Shown here: positions 54,480 through 64,000 of the stretch, piece by piece
Numbering within the stretch: position 1 is the stretch's first letter
How the letters are laid out: every line of letters begins with the position of its first letter
NCBI GenBank assembly: GCA_947095585.1
Contig: OX352762.1
Coordinates: 51,291,843-51,355,842 of the forward strand
Source of the DNA: Nephrocerus scutellatus
Lineage: Eukaryota; Arthropoda; Insecta; Diptera; Pipunculidae
Direction of reading: 5' to 3'
Length of the DNA: 64,000 bases
Notes under the pieces: generated by a model
The model's database searches: none
What the model was told of the DNA's origin: nothing
Seen by the model: the letters and a program-made list of their open reading frames with translations, nothing else
Program-made: the position numbers and the translations under genes

Positions 54480-57332
54480 TTATTTTAAAAAGCGTTTTTG
54501 TAAATTATGCACACACTGTAAAATACAGTGCGCTCAAGTGGTATTTCATATAATTAAGTTTTTCCCATACAACAGTTTTTTGGCTCTACTACTGGCAAGG
54601 ATGGTTCGATTGGTCCCATTTTTTTCATTGATACTTACCTATATTACCTTTCATTTGTTACCAATTAACTCCAATTAACTTCTAAAGCTCTTTCAAATAA
54701 CTTTGAACAATGCATTTTTCTGAAGAAAAAAAAGCGAAACTTTGGATGTTCCTAATACCTAAAGGGAGCGTTTCCAATGACGATTTTCAAAATCTGCTTA
54801 ATTTGGGCTTTCATGGTAGGTATGTCCGAAAGCCTAAATCCGAATCATTTGACACCAATACTTACTCCGCCCAATTTTGAACACGCCCCCTCTGACTTTT
54901 TATAAAAAGTCAGTTTTTGGACTATTAACTCCTTCAAAGGGGGAGGGGATGGAGAAAAAAAACAGAAAAAAATATACTTAACGTGAGTTTGCAATTTGTT
55001 TCAGAACGTATTTTTATTAGCTAACATGTTATTATTATTACAGTTATTATTTAAAACATAATTTTTTCAAAATTTAAGAGAATTATGCATGCATTGTATA
55101 CGTTCTTAAAAGTAATCGTATTTACTTAAAAGCGGTTATAAAGATAAATATGGAGTTTTAAAGTATACTTAAAATTAGAGCACACAGCGTACTTATGACT
55201 TCTTGCTATGACTATTAATAAGCTAAGTACGTAGGATTGTGGTTCCACTTATTTCGAGCCACCATTGCGTTTTTGCAACACCAACTAAAGGCGCTTAGAA
55301 TGAAGGTAAAAATACAAATATTTACCTATTTAAGCAACGACTGTATAATATAAAAAATTTATTGGTTAAGAATCTCTTACATTTTTTTGAAAGACCAAGG
55401 CGCTAAGTGTGTTTGAGTTTGTATGAAAACTCTATTAAGTGACTTATGTTAATTTTTTTTTCGTAAAACTCTACCCCAGAATCGCGCTCGACCGCAGAAC
55501 TTTTCAAAAAGGAAATCGAACACGAAAGGTGAAAATCTTTTGTTTACATTTTTGTTGTTGCATGTGTTGTTGTTGTGCTATTATAAAGATGGGTAAATCT
55601 CCCAAAATATCAAGAGCTTTTTTAGCTCAACGGTAGAGTCGTTTTGAAGGGGAAACGAACAACTTGACAGCCAACATTAACATTAGTAAAACGTTAGACT
55701 TGCTAACCATAATAGGGTGTTGTTTAAATGTGAAGTAAGGTCGATTTTTGTATTTTATTTTTAGGAGCGAATGACTCCCTACTTTGGAGGATACAATAGT
55801 AAGATTTGAGGAAAACCTATAGGTACATCAAAAATTAATGTAAACATTTAAATACAAATAACTCAGAGTACCTTAGAGAGAGATAGAATATATTCGAGAA
55901 ACACGCATTAAAACAACAGAATATTCCGGAAACAATTTTACTTTAAATGTCAGTTCCCATCATGGTGTTGACAAAAGAGCAGCAGTTGCTCATTTTAAAC
56001 GTTAGTTTTTCTTTAATTATAAAAGAGTAAAAAGTAAAAAAAGTGGGGTTTTATGTTTCAAAAGGTACACTAAGCAACTATAAAACAATGATTCTGCTAA
56101 TGAGGAATAATAAACTAAATAAAAATGCGGAACGAAAAGCATCATTCTCAAAACGCTAAATTTCAAATTTGCGAAAAATGGTAAGCAACCCCCAACTACC
56201 GACGCAGAAACATCTGGCAAAAAAAAATTTATAACTAAGACTTACGAAGAAGCTGAAGCGTCAAACCATGTCTGCGCTACTGAAAGTAATAAATGGAAGA
56301 AATATATCACAGGTCGGAATTAGTTCCCTTCAAAAAAAATCGTCTCATCGGAAAGGCTATTTTTATTTTTAGGAATATCTAATTTTGGCGCCATTTTCGT
56401 TGCGCCAGGTTCTAAAATAAATACAGTTTACTACTTGATAACTGTTTAAAACAACTTATCAAAGATTCGAACCTTTTATATCCAAATGGTAACTGGATCA
56501 TCAAAAAGACTCGGCTCTACCACATACGTCAAAGAAAACATTTCCATTTCTTCAACGTAAACAAGATATAATTTGTTCATCCTAATTTATGGACTCCTTC
56601 TTTACCTGACTTAGCACCATGTGATTAGTTCTTGTGGGGCTACTTGAAGTCATAATAACCAAAATATAAAGTTGATAATATTGCGGAATTAAAAAGATTG
56701 ATAAAGCGAGAGATCAAGAACATTCCTCTCGCAATGATTCAACATAACTGTATATTTTATTAATTCAATTTAAAATCGTTCATTTTTAATTTCGATGTAC
56801 CTGTATTCGGTTTAGTTTCAAATATTAATATCTCTTGCAGCATTGAAAGTATTGCTGAGGCCATCGTTATTTCACTATTATTATTGGAGCTACAAAAAAT
56901 GTGCGTCATCGTATTTAGGTTATACAACCGGGACCTGATCTGGTTCTCTTTAACAAAAGAAAATACAGAACAGAAAAAATAGTTTTTTTATTCCGCTAAT
57001 AATAATAATTAACGAATTAAAGAAGAATATGGGCCGAGTGGACTACAGTCAAGTTTTACGATGCGATACGATTAACAAAAAAGTAAACAGGCAATTCCAG
57101 AGCTCTAGAGTCCAGTGAACTGAACGAATCTGACGGTGCTTACTCTACTTCAAGAAATTTGGGTCAATACATCAGCAGCTTCAGATACAGCTGAAACGTG
57201 TATTTATGCCTTCTCCATTATACATCGCTTGATGGCATGATGATGGTTTCTAGGTACTACACGTTGGATCTAGTGGGTTGTATTATGCTTATTCAAGTAT
57301 GTATGAATGTATAGGTGAGTAGGTAGGAATAA
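54480..57332. other. AT-rich non-coding tail of unit C
   Basis: Counterpart of 32920-36314. The mariner-type relic (WTPSLPDLAPCD, then a stop, LVGLLEV-like) is at about 56590-56765. Small private insertions (for example about 55805-55820 and 55953-55995) distinguish it from copy A. No functional frame. Confidence 0.7.
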
Positions 57333-58433
57333 CAATATACATCAAACTGCATATTTGCCTTTTGCAAATACACATTGTTCTGATTGAAAAGTGGTTGGTC
57401 CCATTTGATTTAGAGCTATATGCCGAGGTTTAATGCCCTATTCTCATTCACTGCTACATGCAGTCAGTTTCATTGAGGAAAACCTCTGTTGTTTGCTGGG
57501 GTTTCTATTGAAACTTCCTGGTAGAAATGTACACTGATTGCGCTCTGATTCTGTAGTTAGTTTCATTAATGAACGCTAGCCGGCGTTACAGTTCATTGCT
57601 CTTTTTATAAAAGCCATTTTTTTATTTTGAATGGATTTGAAACCTTAAGTTAAAAAAGAAATCGAGTACACTGCGGAATAACTGCATCAACGCTAACTGT
57701 AAATGCTTGCAAGTTACACTGACTCGTAGCTAAAGCTAAAAGAAATATGACATCTGTGTTATTTGTGTGATTTAAAAAAAGGGTTGAAGATATAAGATTC
57801 GGCTAGTATGCAGTATAGCTCTAATTGATGTAGCGACACCACCCACCCCATGGCCACGTCCGCCGACCAAAGAAAACACCCTTGTAAGCCATCGCTTCAT
57901 CAACCCCCGGCTTCAAAAGTTTTTTTTTCCGGAAAATTCCGTATTTCGGATGGATTTTAGATAGGAGGGAGGTGGATTTGTATCAATCGAAGGGTAATAC
58001 AAGAAATTCTTCTTTTAAAAAAAGTTGGGCCGAATCGGACCACCCTTCTTGCATGTGGTAGGGGCAATCATTTTAGGTGCGTGCTGGAGGGGGCACCCCT
58101 TTCTCACGAAAGTGACATATGAAAGGTAAACAGCAGCCGTTGAATTTAGGGGCGTGACATCAAATAAAGTCAACCCGTCTATGTGACGGACAGACGAATG
58201 GACCTCTCAAAATTTGTCGTAGTTATTTTTTATAATTTCTAAATGTGTTCATGTTCTTTAAAAAAGATTTTTTAAATTTAAAAAAATTGCAATAATTGCA
58301 ATCTGTAGCTGTGGCAAAATGTGGCAATGTTTGAACATAATTACAAAAATTAAGTGTTCAATTTATAAAAATGAATATATTATTATTATTATTATTATAA
58401 AAAAATTCTAAGATATAAAATTAATTTAATAAA
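57333..58433. other. Unrecognised non-coding stretch
   Basis: No supported frame. It includes a GC-richer patch at 57830-58200 (GACACCACCCACCCCATGGCC, GGCACCCCTTTCTCACG, ATATGAAAGGTAAAC) and a TAT microsatellite at about 58378-58397. ATATGAAAGGT-like words also occur in the tandem units, so this may be a related repeat. Confidence 0.5.
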
Positions 58434-59701
58434 TATACAATTCTCACATTACAATATACACCTAACTGGACTACGTGCTCTCCGACAACAACAAAAATCT
58501 GTTGAATTTACTGAGTACCCAATTGTATGTATGAACGTATATAAAATAATCAAGTTATTTAAACGGAATCCCATACCGGCCCGATATGAATTAAAACAAA
58601 CATTAAAAATATATTATTAGAGTATTTGTATATTTTCATATTTTAATTGAAGCTTCGAATTTGAAATGCACATGACCAAATAAACAAAATTTTTCATCAG
58701 ATCAAAAAAAAAACAACCCATAAAAATTAAAATTGTTCATGTAAATTCTCTAATAGGAGATACATATGTGTGCAAAGTTTCAACCGGGTTAATTTGGAAA
58801 AAATTAATATTAGAGCCCCCTTCACTTTAAAATATTTTCAAAATCTGTTCTCACCGGAGATATACTTGCCCACCCGCTCCAAAAATGTCCATAGGGATAA
58901 ACATATGTTTAAAGTTTGAAGAAAATTGGGCTAATTTTTAAGAAGTGTTGTCCATCGGAGATACACACGTATATAAAATTTGAAGAAAATCGGGTTAAGT
59001 TTTTTAAAAAAAATTGTTGGGGCCCCATGACCCTGGGGCCCGGTGTGTCCAAATTTTTTACAAAAAGTATACAATTCTCACATTACAATATACACCTAAC
59101 TGGACTACGTGCTCTCCGACAACAACAAAAATCTGTTGAATTTACTGAGTACCCAATTGTATGTATGAACGTATATAAAATAATCAAGTTATTTAAACGG
59201 AATCCCATACCGGCCCGATATGAATTAAAACAAACATTAAAAATATATTATTAGAGTATTTGTATATTTTCATATTTTAATTGAAGCTTCGAATTTGAAA
59301 TGCACATGACCAAATAAACAAAAATTTTCATCAGATCAAAAAAAAACAACCCATAAAAATTAAAATTGTTCATGTAAATTCTCTAATAGGAGATACATAT
59401 GTGTGCAAAGTTTCAACCGGGTTAATTTGGAAAAAATTAATATTAGAGCCCCCTTCACTTCAAAATATTTTCAAAATCTGTTCTCACCGGAGATATACTT
59501 GCCCACCCGCTCCAAAAATGTCCATAGGGATAAAACTATGTTTAAAGTTTGAAGAAAATTGGGCTAATTTTTAAGAAGTGTTGTCCATCGGAGATACACA
59601 CGTATATAAAATTTGAAGAAAATCGGGTTAAGTTTTTTAAAAAAAATTGTTGGGGCCCCATGACCCTGGGGCCCGGTGTGTCCAAATTTTTTACAAAAAG
59701 T
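58434..59701 (+). repeat. Direct tandem duplication, two 634 bp units
   Basis: TATACAATTCTCACATTACA starts at 58434 and at 59068. The two units are almost identical (for example AAACATATGT versus AAACTATGT near 58900/59535). Each unit holds ~256 bp of unrelated flank plus the left end and first monomer of the minisatellite-bearing element. Confidence 0.93.
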
Positions 59702-60090
59702 GTTGTCCATGAAGATACACACGAATATAAAATTTGAAGACAATCGGGTTAATTTTTTTTAAAAATTTGTTGGGGCCCCATGACCCTGTGACCCGGGGTC
59801 TCCAAATTTTTTACAAAAAGTGTTGTACAATTTTACAAAAAGTGTTGTCCATATATATGTGCAAATTAAAGAAAATCGGGTTAATTTTTAAAAAAAATTA
59901 TATAGACCCCAAACTTTAATAGAAAGAAATATACATGTGTGCAAAATTTCAATGAAAGTGGGCTTTGGGAAGTGGGCTTCGGGAAGTTGGTTAAAAATTG
60001 GTTAGAGAATCTGACCATCCAGCCAGCCAGCCAACCAGCCAGCCAGCCAGCCAGCCATGGTACGCGAAGTTAATATAGAGAATTTAAAAA
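58690..60090 (+). mobile_element. Non-autonomous minisatellite-bearing element, expanded copy
   Basis: Left end at about 58705 (ACAACCCATAAAAATT) and again at 59345 because of the tandem duplication. From 59581 about two and a half ~122 bp monomers follow (GTCCAT..GAGATACACACG, AAATTTGAAGA.AATCGGGTTA, TTGTTGGGGCCCCATGACCC, TTTTTTACAAAAAGTG). Then comes a CAGC microsatellite (60022-60057) and the right end AGTTAATATAGAGAATTTAAAA at 60068-60089, shared with 13134-13155. Short frames inside are repeats, not genes. Confidence 0.7.
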
Positions 60091-60099
60091 TCTGTTTTT

Positions 60100-60344
60100 A
60101 TGCTTGTGTAATTTCTATAATTATGGATACTTATATGCGTCATAATTATATGTACATAGTATAATGAAGCTAGACTTCTTACGTCTTCACACTACATGAG
60201 TTACTTTATGACTGTACATTCTCGCTTATTTTTATTTTTAAAACAAGTAAATGTAAAAATGTATGAACTCTTATGTATACATCGACACACGCCACACGCG
60301 TCTCCCGCGAACAAATTTTTTAGATAGGGCGTTCAAAAATTGGT
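60100..60344. other. Non-coding stretch, nothing recognised
   Basis: AT-rich at first, becoming CG-rich toward 60290 (CACACGCCACACGCG). No frame or motif supported. Confidence 0.5.
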
Positions 60345-61105
60345 TAAAAAGGACCTTAAAGAAATCGAAAAAACCACTTTTTCACGCATCACACGCGCAC
60401 ACGTGCCACACGCGGCTCGTGACGTGACATACGGGATCTCAGAAATGGCCCACTACGGTGAGCTCAGCTCTCTAGGTTGTGTAAAAGGTGACGCGCCACA
60501 CGCGACTTGCGAGTCAAGTCATACGCGGGATTTCATAAACGCACTCTAGACTAAGCTACCCACAAAATTTCAGCTTTCTAAGCCGTGCAGAAGGTTGTTG
60601 AAAAGGTGGGGCCTGTTGGAAAGATTAACACACTTCCCCCACTTAACACGCGCCACTCTTGACTCGCGAAACATGTCACACGCGGTATCTCAGAAATGGC
60701 CAACGACTCTTAGGCTATGTACTAATTGGATATCGATCACGCGTTCTCGCAATGGTTGGTAGCATCGCGTTGAGCGCGCGATCTAAATGTGTGTGTCCTA
60801 ATTGCGATCGCGCGACTAGACGTCGTCTTGCTCGAAAACACAGCGTTTCGCGATTTTTGAAGTTTCGTTTCGTTTCGTGGTTTTTGAAGTTGGTTGAGCT
60901 GAAATGATTTCCAGGAATGAAACAATCGACCAACGAGTTCGGCATTGAACGCTAAAAAACTATTTACAACGCACTTCATATTTATTAATTTTTCTTTGAA
61001 TTCCATCATTTTTACTTCGCGATAGCTCGTCGAAAAACAAACTCGTTTGATTTTAAGCGATCAAACGTTTACACATCGCGTTGTTCGATCAAACTGATTT
61101 TCGAT
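60345..61105 (+). repeat. CpG-rich leader-like repeat, copy 1
   Basis: It matches 62265-62880, most clearly from AAGATTAACACACTT (60622) to TTTCGATGTTC (61105). Inside, the module GACTCGCGA..CATGTCACACGCGG.ATCTCAGAAATGGCC occurs three times (about 60410, 60500, 60660). In copy 2 this sequence leads straight into the ORF at 62874; here the match stops at the same point, so it is probably a detached 5' leader of the same LINE family. Confidence 0.7.
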
Positions 61106-62264
61106 GTTCTGTGAGGAGTCAATTCGTCAACGAATTAACCCCTAACAACTTTCTTTTATTAATCATTATTTGCTTATTGTTATATCATAACAAATTAAAT
61201 CTAATTGAACTAAACCACTGCAAAGCTCATTGTTTACACCGATGTCGACATTTGAAAATGCCGAGTATCTCTGCCCACTCAGGCTGACTGCACTTCTCCT
61301 CTTTACAAGTGCAATTACGAAACCACGCTTTCATTTTTGGGACAATGATCGTCATCTTGCAAAGAACTATTAATAATGAGTAGCTGTGCCCCTACTGCAA
61401 CCACCTTAATGCAACGACAGAAGAGTAAAGGGGACGACGTATATGACATGCAAAACTCTGCACGCATGCGGGAGCGCAGAAGTGTAGGCGGACTCTATAA
61501 TAAAATAGACGCACACACATCACCAACAACCACCAAATAACGTAAACACAAGCATATAAGTTATGATGATTGGAATCAACGGATGAGTTCAACGACCGAG
61601 GAGCGTTTACAACAATACGATTTATACACAACAACAAAAACAATGCTGCTGACGTTGCAGTAGCCATTGAGTACAGTAAGCCTATGCATAGCCACAGTAG
61701 ACAAACGAAATCCCGTACAACAACAAACATAGGGGGGATTTTCGCCAACATGGCGACTCCTGGTAGCGAACTGAACCTCTTTTCACTGATCAGAATTACC
61801 TGGACATAACAACTCTGGCAATGAACTGAGCGTAGAATCCTCTTTTTACTGGTCAACATACTTGGACATAGCAACTTCTGGCGGCGAACTGAGCGTAGAA
61901 TCCTCTTTTCACTTTTCAATGGCCAGAAATACTTAGACATAGCGACTCGGCTGACAGTGAAGTGAGCTCACTGGTCAGACTATTCTTGTGCAGATGAATT
62001 ACTTCGATAACGCTGGACCAAGGCATCAAACCACAGGACACACTACTTAAAATCTCAAACCTAAATCATCTACCCATTTTATAATCATTCGTATTTTTTA
62101 AGAAAGAAAATTACGAATTTGAATTCAGAGTTCGAAAACAAAAAAATCTTTTATTGTAACGACACTAAGGATATCCCGGCTGGGAAAAAACTCGTTAAAG
62201 TTCGATAAAGTGAAAGGTGATTAAAACACTCTCAAAGAAGACGAAAACTAGCGTCGTGTTAATG
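61106..62264. other. Unrecognised stretch with degenerate ~70 bp repeats
   Basis: No supported gene. A 182-codon minus-strand frame at 61940-61392 overlaps the degenerate repeats at about 61757-61985 (GAACTGAGCGTAGAATCCTC, ACTTGGACATAGCAACT, three to four units), shows repeated KRILRSV peptides for that reason, and resembles nothing I know. The repeated TTTTCACTGGTCA words suggest an LTR or non-coding repeat. Confidence 0.5.
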
Positions 62265-62873
62265 GTGGTTAAAAGTGACCTCAAAGAAGTCTACGCTATG
62301 GGGTCCTATTTCAAAGATTAACCCATTTTCAACGTATCAGACGCGACCCGCGACACAAGTCATACGCAGGATTTCAGAAATGCACTCTAGACTAAGCAAC
62401 CCAAAGATTAACACACTTTTCACGCTTAACGCGCGCTACACGTGACTCGCGAGACGTGTCACACGCGGGATTTCAGAAATGGCCAACGACTCTTAGGCTA
62501 CGTCCTAATTGGACATCGATCGCGCGTTCTGGCGATGAGCGATGGTTGGTAGCATCGCGTTTATCACGCGATCTAAATGTCTGTCCTATTGCGATCGCGC
62601 GACTAGACGTCGTCATGCTCGAAAACACACCGTTTCACGATCACTTCACATGTATTGTGAAGTGGTTGTTGAAGTTAGTTGAGCTAAAATTATTTGCAGG
62701 AATGAAGCAATCGACATACAAGTTCGTAATTGAACGCTTAATAACTGTTTACTACGCACTTTATTTATTAACTTTTCTTCGAATTTAATCATTTTTACTT
62801 CGCGTTAGAGCGTCGTTTGGTTTTAAGCGATCAAAGGTCTACACATCGCGTTGTTCGATCAAACCGATTTTCG
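62265..62873 (+). promoter_or_regulatory. CpG-rich 5' leader of the right-edge LINE, copy 2
   Basis: The same modules as 60345-61105 (ACTCGCGAGACGTGTCACAC, GGGATTTCAGAAATGGCC, CGATCGCGCGACTAGACGTC) end directly at the ATG at 62874. Non-LTR elements carry internal promoters in this position, so promoter activity is plausible but inferred. Confidence 0.6.
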
Positions 62874-64000
62874 ATGTTCGATAAATGCTCGCAACGCTAT
62901 GTCAAACAAACTTATTCAAGCGTTCTCACTCATCGCCCGATCGCCGATTCTCACGACATTTGGGTCTTCGTCCCGGAATCGACCCAGGAATCTCCTGGCC
63001 AAAGAATGTCAACAATCAACTACAATTCGTTCACTCCAAACGTTTTTTCCATAGTGGAGCAAATAACGCCGGCATCCTTGCTCCGCATACTACTTCTTCT
63101 AGCCGGCATCGAGCCGAATCCAGGTCCTCGGAGCTGGACATGCTCCGTATGCAACACAAGGATAAACAAAAACATCTCCTCAGTTATGTGCAACAACTGC
63201 GGACACTGGTGCCATTTCAGACGATGCTCAGGTCTAGCCAACATCCGAGAATGGAATCAGAGTTTCATTGCGGAATGCTGCAGAGCACGAGTTCAGACAA
63301 CCAACAACGCCACTACCTGGCACTGCTCAGTATGCCAAAGCCTCATACACGGCAACGCCTCTTCCGTCAAATGCAATGGCTGTGAGAACTGGTGTCATCT
63401 TAGAACATGCTCTGGACTTAATAACTGTCATCAATGGACCGCCAACTTCTTGGCCCCATGCTGCTACAACCAAACAGTACAGACAACCCCACAACTTCAC
63501 ACTCCACCAACAACATCCCCCATAACCAGTCATAATCCGACAAACAGCGTCAACTTGCTCATCAACACCACACCAACATCCACGGTCTCCCCTCCACCTG
63601 CAATCTACCAACATACCACACAGGAACACCTGAATTGCAACGGCTTACCAGGAAAAGTAACAGAAATCACCAACTATATGGAGCACCATGGGATCTTAAT
63701 TGCTACCATACAAGAAACAAAGCTCACTCCCTCCTGCTTATTATCCAGAAGCACCAACTATAACATAATACGCAAGGACAGAAACAGTGGAGGCGGAGGA
63801 GGTCTTGCGTTCATCGTACACAACTCGGTCAACTACAGACTCATGCCAACACCTGCACCCATTACACCTGATCCACACCTCGAAACACAAACCATTGCAG
63901 TCAAGTCCAACGACACCCTAATTGAAATAACAAATGTGTATCTTCCACCAACAACATGCTGCTCATCCGGCTACCTTCCTTCTCTAGAACATCTACTTAC
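62874..64000 (+). CDS. Non-LTR retrotransposon ORF: 2A-like motif, two PHD-like fingers, endonuclease start (runs off window)
   Basis: ATG at 62874 opens a frame without stops to the window end (375 codons). A hydrophobic run (LLRILLLLAG) leads to GIEPNPGP at 63105-63128, a 2A-like ribosome-skipping motif (classic form DxExNPGP; here Gly replaces the Asp). Two zinc fingers follow, at about 63135-63240 and 63318-63425, each CX2CX12CX2CX3CHX3C (WTCSVCNTR..., WHCSVCQSL...), PHD-like. After a Thr/Pro-rich linker the endonuclease starts: LNCNGLPGKVTEITNYMEHHGI, IATIQETKLT (catalytic Glu), GGGGGLAFIVHNSVNY. The endonuclease style suggests the I/R1/ingi-like side. It shows no lesion in the visible part; a second ATG is at 63006. 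Confidence 0.85.
   Translation, partial: MFDKCSQRYVKQTYSSVLTHRPIADSHDIWVFVPESTQESPGQRMSTINYNSFTPNVFSIVEQITPASLLRILLLLAGIEPNPGPRSWTCSVCNTRINKNISSVMCNNCGHWCHFRRCSGLANIREWNQSFIAECCRARVQTTNNATTWHCSVCQSLIHGNASSVKCNGCENWCHLRTCSGLNNCHQWTANFLAPCCYNQTVQTTPQLHTPPTTSPITSHNPTNSVNLLINTTPTSTVSPPPAIYQHTTQEHLNCNGLPGKVTEITNYMEHHGILIATIQETKLTPSCLLSRSTNYNIIRKDRNSGGGGGLAFIVHNSVNYRLMPTPAPITPDPHLETQTIAVKSNDTLIEITNVYLPPTTCCSSGYLPSLEHLL

Larger units (their letters stand above)
46093..57332 (+). repeat. Tandem composite unit, copy C (11.2 kb)
   Basis: It starts at TTCACTATTTTATG, corresponding to 21381 in copy A (about 60 bp into the unit), and ends AGTAGGTAGGAATAA at 57332, the same right end as copy A. It carries the DD41D mariner, lacks the nested CR1-like LINE, and has a 288 bp in-frame deletion in jockey ORF1 (near 50820) and a ~600 bp deletion near 54955. 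Confidence 0.92.

Noticed and set aside
60002..60060. CRISPR-like regular repeats (CAGC units)
   Set aside because: This is a tetranucleotide microsatellite without spacers, in a eukaryotic transposon context.
61392..61940. 182-codon minus-strand open frame
   Set aside because: Its N-terminal part is translated tandem repeat, its middle is low-complexity hydrophobic sequence, and no family resembles it. It is more likely a chance frame.

Overview
This 64 kb window is intergenic, transposon-packed DNA from an insect, most likely a fly. I see no intact host gene, no rRNA or tRNA gene and no CRISPR. Nearly every recognisable coding stretch belongs to a transposable element, and almost all are broken by stops, frameshifts, deletions or nested insertions. 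The background is AT-rich. The element mix (copia, 412/mdg1-like gypsy with a tRNA-Arg primer site, Osvaldo-like gypsy, jockey and CR1-like LINEs, DD41D mariner, PIF/Harbinger) fits Diptera. The DD41D 'rosa' type of mariner is known from tephritid fruit flies, so a tephritid-like source is my guess, not a demonstrated fact.

Layout. 1-4341: 3' part of a copia element (gag, protease, integrase, RT, RNase H, 226 bp LTR), split at 1501-2521 by a 5'-truncated LINE. 4342-6062: AT-rich DNA with ~120 bp tandem repeats and a possible solo LTR. 6063-14915: a CR1-like LINE split by a 412/mdg1-like gypsy element at 6381-13331 (CCCT target duplication). The gypsy itself carries an LTR/leader duplication, a small LINE-type insertion and a non-autonomous repeat element. 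14916-18952: Osvaldo-like gypsy pol, again split by a CR1-like LINE tail. 18953-20240: a long LTR with internal repeats plus a leader and the start of a gag-like frame. 20240-21320: minisatellite-bearing repeat and a Harbinger relic.

21321-57332: the main structural feature is three head-to-tail copies (A 21321-36314, B 36315-46092, C 46093-57332) of one large composite unit: Harbinger relic, minisatellite, jockey LINE with a 13 bp target duplication, AT-rich tail. Copies A and B carry a CR1-like LINE nested in the jockey ORF1. Copy C has the empty site, and alone carries a DD41D mariner in its Harbinger relic. Copy B stops in the middle of the jockey RT, where copy C begins at a 2 bp microhomology. 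The jockey element carries the same inactivating lesions in all three copies, so it was amplified as dead DNA by segmental duplication and not by transposition.

57333-64000: unrecognised DNA, a tandemly duplicated minisatellite-bearing element (58434-60090), two copies of a CpG-rich leader-like sequence (60345-61105 and 62265-62873), and at the right edge the 5' end of a non-LTR retrotransposon. Its frame is open from 62874 to the window end and encodes a 2A-like GIEPNPGP motif, two PHD-like zinc fingers and the start of an endonuclease. The order of events can be read from the nesting: old LINEs were hit by LTR elements, which were hit by short LINE and non-autonomous insertions. Later segmental duplication multiplied one block, and the mariner landed last. 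No two genes here form a pathway; the interest is in element structure and amplification history.
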